Source: Quercus robur (Eukaryota > Streptophyta > Magnoliopsida > Fagales > Fagaceae). From it: a stretch of DNA of 64,000 bases. Location: contig NC_065535.1 of assembly GCF_932294415.1 (NCBI RefSeq), forward strand, positions 25,818,782 to 25,882,781, read 5' to 3'. Shown here piece after piece: positions 47,301 through 59,881 of the stretch (position 1 is its first letter; each line of letters begins with the position of its first letter). Position numbers and translations under genes: made by a program. The notes beneath the pieces are model-generated. The model was not told the origin of the DNA, searched no databases, and was given only the letters and a program-made list of their open reading frames with translations.

Positions 47301-47668
47301 AGGTCCCTTTCCAGGTTCCCTTCCTCGGGTTAGTAAAATTAGTTAGAATTTTTTTCTACCTTGATATGTAACACAGGATGAATCCACCAATACAGCCAGA
47401 AAGAGGTGCTTAGCCTGACAATAATGTAATTCTTTGTAATAAACGTATTATAATCAATTTGTTGAAAAATGAAAAGAGATTAGTGTGGTTGCTTGGAGAA
47501 AATATGTAAAAGTATGTTGGGTAAGTGTATGCTCTGTTTGGTTGTGGATCTCAAGACACTAATTATATTCATTGCCTCCATGGTGTGCATTGTATTTGCT
47601 CTTGAAATTGACAAATATCATTTTATTGTGATATTAATTTTCACATGTTGAAAGGTTTATATGGTGTC

Positions 47669-48101
47669 TGATGAGTCCAGAAAAATCATTAAGGTCGTCC
47701 ATTAATATGGACGACCTTGCATCATTAGTAGGCCATCAAAGATAACCACTCAACACATTCAATAACGACCATCAAAGGTCTTAAACTCTCATCAAGACAA
47801 AGAACGTTACAATCAAGGTAATAATCACCCTAATTTATGTACAACAGCTACCTAAGTCACCTATAAAAGGGACAATTTGTCTCATTAGCTAAGGTATGTC
47901 AAAAACTAGTACAAAATACTACAAAACACTACCTATATACATAATATATGAGCTGATACTAACTTAAGCATCGGAGGCTCCCCCACCGGGCATAACTCGG
48001 TGGTCTCTTTGATCTATCTCTCTTTCATCTTGAAGGTCTTATAAGATCGTCTAATGCTTCGGATTGGACGAGTGACCCAACTTACGATTTTGGCATCATC
48101 A
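47669..48101 (+). repeat. left LTR of the LARD-like element
   Basis: 433 bp. The primer-binding-site-like sequence begins right after it. Confidence 0.9.
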
Positions 48102-49515
48102 GTTTGGCGCCGTCTGTGGGGAAGAGACTAGCCATTCAGCTCTTCCTGAGACAAAAGGGTTACTCTGCTCAATCTAGGACCACGGATACTGAAAATGCTA
48201 AGCTCGTCCCAAAACCATCGACAAAGAATGCATATCCACACGTCAATAGACAAAAAAGTGACCACAACCACTCTAATGAACGATCTTAATCAACTGATTC
48301 ATAGATATGTTCATGGCCATCGCAACAACACCAGCTATCCTCAAAAATCTTTGGCCAGATCAAGACAAGCCTCACTACCGCAGACACTCCAAAAAAAAAA
48401 AAAAAATCTCGTTCATTGTCTGTAACAACAACAACGAGCTCCTTGAGCTCCACTTCTCCGTGCTGCCCCCAATCTGAGTTGAAATTTTCTTCAATCATAC
48501 CTCGTGGACATTTCACGTCACTATGAGTGTCAAACTGGTAAAGGAGGGGGCTAGACAAGAGAGGACGCAAAAGGGATAAATTTTCATGGTTTTCTTCAGA
48601 CTCACTTGGTGACTGGTATGTTATTTAATAACTCAATTGCTCATGTTAGCTAGTCTAGGCCATCCATCAGAAGATGGGGCAATCCTTAAGCCCATGTGTC
48701 ATACTCATGAGGCTAAAGTGATAATAAGATGGTGGATGACCCACATGGCCAAGCCTTTTGTTATACACTAGCATAACATATTACCATGTGCCTTTCATGC
48801 TTATCATATTCACCAATTTCAAGTTATTGTTTCTTATGTCATTTGAAATGAATCATTAACCAGCCTTTGACTAATATAAAGCAAATATTAAAAAAGAAAA
48901 AAAAAAGAGATATTACTTCGGTTACAAACTATGATATCTTCTTTACATGGTAAATGAGTTTCTATGATGCTTATATCTACCTAGTGGCCCATCAGTTAAT
49001 ACACCCAACACCTACCTCTCATGCACCTTATTTTATAATAATGTTTGTGTTAAGATTGTCGTTTGAGGTTATGAATTTGCAGTGCTACAGTATTTAAGTA
49101 TAAGGACCATTTAAGGTAAGGGCTCTCAACTTTCGTTATTCTACCAAATTTAAAGATACTAATTTTGAGTATTGAAGAAAAATGAAGCCAAAAATTTACC
49201 ATCTTACCAAAATTATATATAGTAATTTTGGGCATTAAATATGTGAAGATTTTGCATGGAGGCGGCTAGGGTTGGTATCATAGAAGTTTGGTTGCATTCC
49301 AATTCTGCTGCCTTAATGGAATTAGCATTTATGTTGGACACTTCAATGCTATTCCCCACTAATATTGCCCCCATTAATTCTGTATCAATTAGCTGAGTTG
49401 GAGTGGTTAAAAACCATATCAAATTCATCCTTTTTGGAAAGGAAATCAGAATCATTGTACCTTACGTTAGTCATAATCACTTCCTTATTTTTCGGCATTG
49501 AGTGATTATCATTTA

Positions 49516-49706
49516 GAGAAATGCTATGTCTACAACATTTCTACAACATTTTTACAACAAATCTTAAGTGGCAAGTTGTTACTGGTTGTTTTTGTTGGGG
49601 CAAAAAAGTAATCTTAGTGTTAGTTTTAAATTTGAACCAATAACAACTGACCACCCATGATTTGTTGTAAAAATGTTGTAAAAATGTTGTAGACGTAGCA
49701 TCTCTC
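49516..49706. mobile_element. 191-bp MULE-type MITE nested in the LTR element
   Basis: A perfect 9-bp target duplication TATCATTTA (49507-49515, 49707-49715) flanks inverted ends GAGAAATGCTATGTCTACAA and, from the right, GAGAGATGCTACGTCTACAA, which continue through ACAACATTTTTACAACAAAT. It is non-coding and inserted after the host element was in existence. Confidence 0.85.
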
Positions 49707-52700
49707 TATCATTTATGGCCCCAAATGTTTTTGTCTCCTCCCTCAAACTTCGCTGCACAATTGCTTCTGTAACTGCCTCCATGGTCTGATTTTCCTCCTC
49801 CCCTTTCTCCGCCACTGTTGGTTCTGTGTCCGCCAGAGTTGTAGTGCCTGACTGAACGAGACCCACATTATGAGAGCTACCTTCATCCCTGGTCCGTGCC
49901 TGCAATCTGCTTGCCCTCTTCTCATAGTAACCAGGGAGATGTTTTATCACCGCTCTTCTTTCCCAATATGTCTTGCTAAAATAGGAAAGATGAAATCCAC
50001 TAATCCAGTATTATTGCTTTGCCCAAAATAATAAATCTCAATTTCTAGTCGTTAGAGAAAATGAAGCAAAAATTTATTACCGTACAAGATTATAGCTTCA
50101 GATATTAAAGAGGAGGGGCAATTCTTATTTTGCTTCCAAGTTTAAAAACCCCAAATCCAAGAATTAAAACCGGAGATTATTTGGTTTTCTTTTTATAAAT
50201 AGGGTAACATATTGAATTATAAGCATACATATGCATGTGACATTTACTCTGGATAACATGACAATTATTTTTGACCATCAATCTTAAATAATTTTAAGAT
50301 AGTCTCTTTTATTATTCCATCAAAAGCCCAAAAAAAAAAAAAAAAGAACTTAAAAAGAAAGTTTCAAGCAAAATTGCAAATTTTACGTTTGCCTTATAGG
50401 CTTAAAAATAAGAAATGTTGCTCATTGACATTCCAAGTTTCAAGATCCCAATTTTGGGTATCTAAAAGCATGGAGCCAGATATAATTATTGGGCTTGAGA
50501 TCCTTCTTGCTCCCTTTAAAATTGAAACATGGCATGCCAAATTATTTCTCTGAATTTTGCATATGCTCGTGCGCAACTAATTAATTACATGTGCAAAACA
50601 TCGTTTTCTTTTGATATATATCTCATATGTTATAGTTCGTCAAAAAATAGATACCTTTTAGGAGAAATCCTGTGAGCATATGATTGATTATGAATTCACA
50701 AATAATAATCGTGACCCACTATTCCAAACCTTTCTAAATGATATTGGTTGCTTTAATTTTGAGAAGGAATTCCAAAACATATTTGTGTTATGTAAACACT
50801 CTAATGGATATTATGCTATGTCATAGATGCATCAACATATATCACCCTTAAGTTAGAAATTTTTTTAATTAATTGTGAATTTCTTTATCAATATTGTTGC
50901 TCCTAGTCTAACACTTTGCACAAAAGAGAGTACATGTAGTACAACCACTAAAATAGAGCAACTAGACTATCTCGATTGTACATATACTGTCAAGTCCACA
51001 GGATTAAGGATGAGGACTCATCAAGAAGAGCTTGCTAAAAAGAAGATTAGAGGTATGTGACATGATAGCATCATACCACCACATCTCTATCTATATACAA
51101 TTCTTGACACTGTTATAAGGTAATTTTGTACCAAGGCCAAAAATCATGGAAAGGCCTAGACTCTTTCCATAGCATCACGAATATTTCTTTCATAATGGCA
51201 CTACTATATGTCTATAATTGTTGACACTACTATATGTCTATTACATAATGGCTCACACAATGGTATATATGAGGCATGATGTTAAAACATTAGCTTAAAT
51301 ATTTATTGAATGTGAAAGTATGATAATAGATCACATGTCAAGCATAAGTACTCTCTTTAAATTGTAGTATATGCGTAACCAATTAGGCATGTAATAATAG
51401 AAGCACATGGCATAACCTTCGTCCCTAAATGAAGGAGATATAACCTTGAATGAACAAAGTATCCTAGTACTTGTACCTTCAAAAGAATGAAGCAAAAGAG
51501 ATCTAAGCCTCAAACATGAAATAGCATGTTAAGCTTAACAAAAGAGATCTTAAAAGAGGGAGAGCTTGTCAAGAAGACTACAACAATGAAAAGATCGAGG
51601 TACGTACACAATAGTATCGCAATTTAAGGTCTCTTGTCGAGGTAACTCATTTATTTCTTTCTCTTTAATTAGCCATGCCAAATATTATCTTATTAGAATT
51701 AAGTGCATATCAAGCTTGCATGATCATTACAAGTATGCATATATGGAACATGTTGAAAATATTGCAATAAAATTGTTACAATTATCACGACCAATATGAC
51801 TATATTATTAGTAGCATATGTTTCATCGTCATGAATCTGAGAAGTTCTATTAAGTTTCCTAAACTTAAAATTCTAGATGATCATGTTCACAATATACTCA
51901 TAAATTTAAGTCTCAATGAATTTCCACTATCTCCATCAACTCACCAAGATCTTCTTAAATTGCTTTAAAAATCATATACGGTGCAAGCACCTAACAAAGA
52001 CCAGTTTAAAGAAGCATATAATCAAATAGCTTCAATTTTTATACTTCTCTATGATTTATATAGAATAAACTTCATCTTGTATAGCATGCAATTGCACATT
52101 TGTACATTGTCATGCAGCTAGTACTATTGAAGTGACTTAAGCATACAATTAAAGAAGAAGGAAGAGGAAATTGCTATTACAAATGGCAATGACCATAGTC
52201 ATCAAAGCATGCCAAAAAAAAAAAAAAAAGGTTCCAATCGTGATAGACCATTCCTCTAGTCATCAACAAATGAGAATTGTACTTTTCACGTTTGAACAGG
52301 GGCAAAAACGTGGCCTAGTTTTTACGCCTTCAAAAAAATTGAAGCAAAAGAGATCTAGGCCTTAAACATGAAGTATCATGTTGAGCTTAAAAAAATCTTG
52401 AAAAGAGAAGAGCTCATCATCTTAAAAAGGGAAGAGCTTGTCAAGAAGATCCCAGTAATAAAAAGATAGAGCTATGTGACAAAATAATATTGTCATTTAA
52501 GGTAACACATTTATCTTTGTCTCTTTTATATTTGTCTATAAAAATTACACCTAGTAAGGTTTCATGCAAAATTGTATGCATTACTAGACAGATCACAAAA
52601 GAGGTAAAACTCTAGGATTACAAGGAAATAAGAAAAAGGTCCACCTAGGCTATTGGTAACTTATTATTTATATATGAATTGTTTTAAAATTCTTGTTTAA

Positions 52701-52799
52701 CCAAGTCTTGGCAAGTGCATGTGCTAATTAATGTAGATATCAACATGGCCTCAAAAAGGTCTAAAACGACATAGCAACAAGGAATCTTTCCAGCAACAA

Positions 52800-53390
52800 G
52801 TGACAAGATTTCTTAAGTGATAAGATTCTGCCAGGACAGATGTAAATTACTGATGAAGCCCAAGTGACAAGATTCCTTAAATGGATGTAAGTCACCAAAA
52901 AAATGGCTAAGTGATAAAATTCCGCTAGGACGGATGTAAATCATTGACAAAGCCCAAGTGACAAGATTCCTTAAATGGATGTAAGTCACTAAAAAAAAAA
53001 ATGGCTAAGTGATAAGATTTCGCTAGGACGGATGTAAATCACTGACGAAACCCAAGTGGCAAGATTCCTTAAATAGATGTAAGTCACCAAAAAATGGCTA
53101 AGTGATAAGATTTCGCCAGGACGGATGTAAATCACTGACGAAACCCAAGTGGCAAGATTTCTTAAATGGATGTAAGTCACCAAAAAATGGCTAAGTGATA
53201 AGATTCCGTCAGGACGGATGTAAATTACTGACGAAGTCTAAGTGACAAGATTCCTTAAATGGATGTAAGTCACCAAAAAAAATGGACAAGATTCTGCTAG
53301 AACGATGTAAATCGTTGACGAAGTCTAAATGACGAAGCTCCGTAACTGGATGTAAGTCACCTAAAAGTGGCTAAGTGACTAAATACCCTT
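52800..53390. repeat. tandem repeat array, about 95-bp unit, six copies
   Basis: The unit contains AATGGCTAAGTGATAAGATT, GGACGGATGTAAATCA and TCCTTAAATGGATGTAAGTC. The GATGTAAATCA-type landmark recurs near 52841, 52931, 53029, 53123, 53216 and 53306. It lies in the 3' part of the LARD-like element. Such arrays are common beside the 3' LTR of plant TAT/Ogre-type elements. Confidence 0.8.
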
Positions 53391-53471
53391 AGACGAGTGT
53401 AAGCAGACAAGGATTCTTACACAAGCACAAGTCACACGCAAATCAAGAATATCAAATGTGACAACCAGAAA

Positions 53472-53729
53472 ATGAATAAAAGAATAAGCATCAAAGTTAT
53501 CAAAGATGGTTGTCCAAAGAAATCACCTCGCTCTTTAGCAGTGATAAAAAATGGCCGTCCAAAGAAATTAGCTTGCTCTTTAGCAGTGATAAAAAATGAT
53601 CTTCAAAAGAAATTAGCTCACTTTCAAGATCAAGCTATGATCCCTCGAACATCCAAAAAGACCTTCAAAAGGCAGATACTAAGAAGTCGTCACAAAAATA
53701 CTACCATTCTTGAAGAAGAAGGTAGTTGA
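53472..53729. repeat. short internal repeats beside the 95-bp array
   Basis: A GTTGTCCAAAGAAATCA / GCCGTCCAAAGAAATTA / CTTCAAAAGAAATTA motif repeats three times with a period of about 50 bp (near 53508, 53553, 53600). It gives an 85-codon frame with a repeated KKSPRSLAVIK-like unit that is best explained by the DNA repeat. Confidence 0.5.
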
Positions 53730-53819
53730 AGATAAAGAAGCCTGAATCTAAACAAGTCAAGAATATTCCCTAAGCCTGACCAACATAAAGCAAAATCAGA
53801 CTTGGGAATGGGGGGCAAC

Positions 53820-54252
53820 TGATGAGTCTAGAAAAATCATTAAGGTCGTCCATTAATATGGACGACCTTGCATCATTAGTAGGCCATCAAAGATAACCAC
53901 TCAACACATTCAATAAAGACCATCAAAGGTCTTAAACTCTCATCAAGACAAAGAACGTTACAATCAAGGTAATAATCACCATAATTTATGTACAACAGCT
54001 ACCTAAGTCACCTATAAAAGGGACAATTCGTCTCATTAGCTAAGGTATGTCAAAAACTAGTACAAAATACTACAAAACAATACCTATATACATAATATAT
54101 GAGCTGATACTAACTTAAGCATCGGAGGCTCCCCCACCGGGCACAACTCGGTGATCTCTTTGATCTATCTCTCTTTCATCTTGAAGGTCTTATAAGATCG
54201 TCTAATGCTTCGGATTGGACGAGTGACCCAACTGACGATTTTGGCATCATCA
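53820..54252 (+). repeat. right LTR of the LARD-like element
   Basis: 433 bp, 8 differences from the left LTR by direct reading. Confidence 0.9.
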
Positions 54253-54257
54253 GTGTC

Positions 54258-55630
54258 ACTTTCATTTTAAATCGATTACTTGTATACCTTTAAATCTGTC
54301 AAAAACTATATGTTAACAACAAAATGACCTTTGTCCTTGAAATAAAACCGGTCATTAATCTTCTTACTGCCCTTGCGATAACTGTCCTAATCAAATTCTC
54401 AAAACATTTCGTTAGATTAAGAATTGAAGGAAGGATATCTTATAGCAAACTTCACTCTGAATACAAAAGAATTATACATTCGCACTAAAGAATTTATTTA
54501 TACATGAAAGGAGTGGAACAAATAGACTCAGAATATGAACGAAAAGAGAGGAACAAATTCTCGTTTTGGGAAGCATGGAAATTCTTAAATTTCAATGGTT
54601 CCCAATTTTGAAGGAATCCTTTTGCACATAAAGTTAGTGGCGGAAGATTTTGGCGTCAGTCAATTTTTTGATTCTGCAAGTGTCCTATATTGTTGTAGGG
54701 CAAAGCATGTTGGACGTGAGCAATAATTTTGTAATATGGGAGTACAGTGATGGTACTCGCTCCTTTCACACAATAATGAGTCTCGTTAATGAGATTCATG
54801 GCAAGATCCATTATTCATGTGAGAGGAAGGAATATTATATCGTTATATTATGAGAATACTAAATACCCAATAATTTTCTGTTGGGCAATGATGTACACAT
54901 TTGCGGAGAATTTAATCAACTCAGGTGAATGTATTGAAATTAACAAAGGAAAAAGTTTTTCAAAGTTTAAAAATCCTATCATTATGTAGAGAAAACTAGT
55001 GATGGAAACAAGAGTACAATGCTTTATTCATAATATATAATTCGAGGGAATTTGAACTTTGGCTTGCTTGGTTTCAAAAAGGTAGTGTATTCACTTTTTA
55101 TTTTCTTTATTTTATATTCAAAACCTGAATTTGAATATAGATAAAAACACCTATTTTCATATTTAATAGTGTTTGGTAAGTTGTTTTGAATACACAATTT
55201 GGGTATAGAATATATCATACCCGGATTTGGTCATTATTTTTAATTTTAAAAAAAAAAGTAATTTTTCTCACTCACGTACATCACTAAAAAAAAAAAAAAA
55301 AAAAAGAAGCAACTTTTTGTTTTCACAATATTTACGAATATGTCATTGTATTCATATTCATAGGAAACGAAAATGCTGAAAAGTTATATTTATTTTTTGT
55401 ATTCAAATCCAAATGTTAAGGCATTGAAAATGAAAACTGAATACAAATGCTAAAATCAAACCAGTTTTTTAGTAGTGGAACCACTAAATTTTGAAAATGA
55501 AAACAAAAGACCGTGCTTCTTTCAGTTGAACATATCGACATAAAAGTTTCCCTTAGTAACTTCAGAATTTGCCAATTGAGTTACAAAAAGCTGGTCACCT
55601 TATTCATTAAGTACTTGGTAAGCTATAAAG
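54258..55630. other. intergenic, unit 4 copy of 33816-34893 and 37407-37698
   Basis: No gene recognised. Contains the Helitron-free site at 55338/55339. Confidence 0.65.
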
Positions 55631-56272
55631 CTACCCTGTGCTCCTCAAGATAGGGCAGGTTGAAACCGCCGCTTCAGTGGAACTATCAAGACTAGCACCT
55701 CGCAGAAGACCTCCTAGCAGTTCTCCACGGTCAAAGAAGAACTCAATCTTGATGATTTTCTCTTGTTCATTCAACTGTTTCAAACAAGAGAATAAATTCC
55801 ATATGGAAAAGGACAGATGATCATGAATCATGATGATGCTAAGCTCCTGATTAAAAAATAAAAAATAAAAAATAAAAAATTGCAGGAGGATACCTCGAAA
55901 ATTCCAATCCCAAAGAGTTCAACCATTTCCCCAGTTGGTGCATGGCCTTTGAAAGGACCCTCCATGTAACCCCAGTGCCTGAACTTGTATACAATCACTG
56001 GTGGCCCTGAATAAACTTGGAGAATCTCCACAGCAAACCCACGAGGGAAAGCTGTTGTGAAAGCTATATGAGATGAATCAGCTGTTTCTTCTGCTGGGTT
56101 GTACACACGAAGCTTCTCTGGCAAAGAGGTTTGTAGCAAGAAGTTGTAGCCTCCCCCAAGCTTACGCTTTTCTTCCAAATTCACTGCCTGCCTTCCTGCA
56201 TGTTTTGCATCAGTATACATATGGTCAAAGAGATTAGAGATGCTTATACACAAAACAACAATGAAGTAAATC

Positions 56273-56316
<44 letters not shown>

Positions 56317-56667
56317 GAGTTAAAACTGTTACCATTTAGACTGACAGTATACTTTTTTGGATCAATTGATTTATTGTCATCAAAGCTTTTCTTGTGGAAT
56401 ATCTCCATTTCCCATGTCTTTACAAGGTTTTGCACTTTTTCTTCAAGTGAGCCAGGAGGCCATACCTGCCATTAATCAATTATTGGTTATCAGATAGATC
56501 ATACAAATATAATTATCGTATCTCTTAATATACAAGAGAGAGACCTTAGTTCTGCCTTCTTCAAAAAGCTTGTTAACAGCATCATAATTAGGAGGAGCAC
56601 CAAACCTCCATATGGTGTTCTTCTCCCCTTCATCATTTAAGTGGGAACGATATTTGTCGTGATCCAT
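55631..56667 (-). CDS. pathogen-related protein (SnoaL/NTF2-like family), copy 2
   Basis: Same four-exon structure as copy 1: 56667-56545, 56465-56333, 56195-55894, 55774-55631, identical exon lengths, 233 residues. Frame and all splice sites are intact. Differences from copy 1 that I read: Ala to Val in YT.SLNG, Phe to Leu in YNF.LQTS, Asp to Asn in L.EQEKI and Thr to Ile in IIK.EFF. Intron 2 carries a long (AT)n(GT)n run (56273-56316) that is much shorter in copy 1. The conserved upstream TATA sequence suggests that both genes can be expressed. Confidence 0.9.
56273..56316. repeat. (AT)n(GT)n microsatellite in intron 2 of copy 2
   Basis: About 12 AT then 10 GT units. Copy 1 has only a short TATATATATGTGTGTG at 38333-38348, so the locus is length-variable between units. 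Confidence 0.9.
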
Positions 56668-56742
56668 TTCTACTTACACCTTTAGTAAACAAGAAGATTT
56701 AAGTTTTGCTTAACCTTGAACTAGAATTTTGTGTTTGAGAAG

Positions 56743-56751
56743 ACTTTATAT
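56743..56751 (-). promoter_or_regulatory. TATA box of pathogen-related gene copy 2
   Basis: Minus-strand CATATAAAG, same spacing as in copy 1. Confidence 0.5.
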
Positions 56752-56819
56752 GGGCAAAAATTTACCTAAGACCTTTATTTATTTATTTATTTTTGATGAA
56801 TACCTAATACCTTTAGAAA

Positions 56820-56850
<31 letters not shown>

Positions 56851-58575
56851 ACAACAACAACAGGGGCGTAGCCATTAATAATTACTTGGGGGGTCGGATT
56901 GTAGTAGAGATATACTAAATATAATTCATAAGTTTATTAAATACAAAATTATCAACTTTCATATATCATCATATTCTTGTACATTAATGAACATGAAAAA
57001 ATGTCTAGTTTAATGTAGACATACAAAAAAGAAAATTCACATCAAATCATACCTGACGACGATTTTTCATGAAATAAAATTCATTCATTATCATCTCTAT
57101 AATGAAATTCCCTGCAATGAATTATCATATAAAATTCATTATAATAAATTATCATCCATTATAATAAATTATCATTTAAAATTCATTCTTACATGAATTA
57201 TAATATAAATACACCTTTAGTTAAGTAATGACCTTTTAGGATAAAAAAATTAAATAAACAAATCAATCAAAAGTATAAACAAACAACATAAACAAAATAC
57301 ACAGACTCACGAACCTCACCCCAATTGCCTTTCATAGATGATTATTTATTTATTTATAATTTACTTAGTTTACTACCCAACTACACAATGCAAGCCCCAC
57401 TTAAGAGACAAACAACACAAAAGCCAAAATGCTAAGTCACAAAGTTAGTGGGTCAAGAATAAAGAATACAATAACAATAAACACAAAAAGACAATGTCAA
57501 ATAAGCATAAATTGCTTATTGATGGAGGCATGACACTATGGAGGCGTGAATTGAGAACTGAGAAGGGAAAAAATCCAAGGCATATAGTGTGTTTAGATAC
57601 AGTTTATTTTGATGAAACTAAAAAATTATTATTGAAAGTACTATAAATAAAGGTAAAAATTAGTTAAAATAATACAATGAAGCTCATGAATAGTACCAAA
57701 AATTGCAGTGGGGCTCATGAATAGTAACAAAAATAAGCTGAATAGTGAAATAATTTTAATTTTTTATTTCAATCCAAACGCACACATAGGCGTGACAGTC
57801 AGATTGTTTTCTCCTTTTTTCTAACGGTGAGGATTGAAGATGCTTTTGTTTTGTTTGATTAGGCATTTTAGATTTGAGGTTGGGCTAGGCTAGAAGTGTG
57901 TTTAATTTAGAGAAATTTTTTTTTGTTTTATTAGGGATTTGGGGGTGGTTGGTGGGGCTGGATGTGGGCCAAGATTTTTCTTTTATTTGAAGTTGTATTG
58001 GACTAGGACTCTAAAAGAATTGTTGAAATAGTCTAGAGAGATATTTATTTTTGTGGGGGGGGGGGGGGGGGGTGTCATGTCATTTTTTATATACTCTAAT
58101 GGAAATTTGAAAAATTTTGGGGGGCCAAGGAGCCAAGTGACTCCGCCCCTGGATAATAATAATAATAATAATAATAATAGTAATAATATAAAATTAAAAA
58201 AAAAAATAGTTACCTAACACGCTTAGAATAGTCTGAGACTCCAATCTTTCCGCAACCATGAGTCAAGGTTTTGATCATATAAATAAAATAAAACAAAAAG
58301 AAGCGTATGAGTATATGATCCTTTTTTATTTTTATTTTTTGGAAAATAAACAAAATGGAGACTAGTCACAAGACTCACAATAAAATATCTGAAGGAAAAG
58401 TAAAATAAATGAAAACATACAACGCATCTTACCTTAATATGCATTAGCATCATTAAAATGCATGAATAAGTGATTATGTACACACGAAATGCAGGGGGGA
58501 AAATTTTTAAGAACATGAACACATTGTTTAGGAGGCGTTATATATTTCTGCTGGTTATTATTATTATTATTATTA
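56752..58575. other. intergenic, unit 4 copy of 38785-41457 without the TRIM
   Basis: Holds (AAT)n at 56823-56846, the MITE at 57593-57790, an 18-base G run (58055-58072, prone to assembly error) and the TRIM-free site near 58172. About 60 bp near 57155-57235 is extra relative to unit 3. Confidence 0.65.
57593..57790. mobile_element. MITE of the GTTTGGATACCGC family (unit 4 copy)
   Basis: Counterpart of 39551-39757 with a few substitutions (GTGTGTTTAGATAC...; ends CAATCCAAACGCACACA). Confidence 0.6.
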
Positions 58576-58582
58576 TCTATAT

Positions 58583-58618
<36 letters not shown>

Positions 58619-59191
58619 CGAAACTTTTGAAGCTCCCACAATTTTCCACGTCAGCACAATATTTAAATTAAATTTTCCACCTCATCACTGTTTTCCTTTT
58701 CCAATGCAAATTAGACTTCTAGCCAAATAAGGACACTCTCCCACCGCCTCTACTCTCTCCTATTTAAGAATTGCTTGCGTAGAAAACCTAAGCCCCCAAA
58801 AACTTATTTTTGGCACAACACAATTTTCTCCTTAAAACTTATTTTTCTTCAAGATTTTTTTTGAGGGCGGCTCATGCTTCACAATTCACATATTCCACTT
58901 ATGTATTGGACTCCTCTCCTTCTTCGGTTAATGCATCAAGGTTAGGGTTATTTGATTTGTTCAATAAAAATTATAGATTTGTTGCTTTTTCTTATAAGTT
59001 TGTCAATTGTTGTTTTGTTTATTTAATTGCTAGGCCTGAATCTTTTAATTAAATCTTCAAATTTTTATTGAACAAATCAAATAACCCTAACCTTGATGCA
59101 TTGACCGAAGAAGGAGAGGAGTCCAATACATAAGTGGAAAAGCTATAATCATGGATTCCCTTCTTTCTATTGTATTTCTCTATTGCGTAAT

Positions 59192-59232
<41 letters not shown>

Positions 59233-59845
59233 TGTTTTATTTCAATACTTTTGAAGCTTTGAATCTCCTGATTTAAAAAAAAAAAAAAAAAAATTGGCCT
59301 TTTGGAAGTTTTAACATCATAACTTTTGGGTTTTATTTTTTCTATTATCAGAAATTATCTAGAAGATTTCAATGAATATCCATGAATTATTCTTTTTGAG
59401 GGTAACCCATCTTTATCTTATATTTCTATTCCTAACTTTTTTTTCCTATATTTTTTCTTTAATTGTCCGTGTTTACGTCTCTTTTGTTTTTCTTATTTTT
59501 TCTATAATTGTCCGTGTTTATGTCTCTTTTTGTGTGAGTATGTGTCATCGTATCTGGGTACTTAAGCAAAAACTATAAAGACTAAAGATGCTTTTTTTTT
59601 TTTTTTGGTAATGAATCCTGTGTTTTTCATGACTTTAGTGAGTCATATTCTTAATGATCGAAATGGTTTTGTTTGATGTGGATTTTGTTCATATTGGTTT
59701 CAAAGTTTATTTCTTGGCTTATATTATAGATTGTAATATATTTATTCATCAAACTGTTTAGTTGAGTTTGTTTTCGAAATTGTTTTCAGTGTTGGACATT
59801 TTCTTGAAGCATGTTGGTATCATATATTAAAATACTGTTAAATTG

Positions 59846-59881
<36 letters not shown>

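Larger units (their letters stand above)
47669..54252 (+). mobile_element. large non-autonomous LTR element (LARD-like, Gypsy-type primer site)
   Basis: LTRs 47669-48101 and 53820-54252 (433 bp each, TGATGAGTC...GCATCATCA) are flanked by GTGTC (47664-47668, 54253-54257). A primer-site-like TTTGGCGCCGTCTGTGGGG follows the left LTR, as in many plant Gypsy elements, and a purine tract AATGGGGGGC precedes the right LTR. No gag or pol is recognisable in the 5.7 kb interior, so it is a non-autonomous element. I count 8 LTR differences (1.8%), making it the youngest LTR insertion here. Unit 3 has the single unoccupied GTGTC (33811-33815). Confidence 0.88.

Noticed and set aside
52800-53390. Regularly spaced repeats as a CRISPR array
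   Set aside because: The repeats are contiguous 95-bp tandem copies without unique spacers, in plant nuclear DNA.
53472-53729. 85-codon frame with a repeated KK-SLAVIK unit, as a small repeat protein
   Set aside because: It is explained by short DNA tandem repeats in a non-coding LTR element and has no supporting context.
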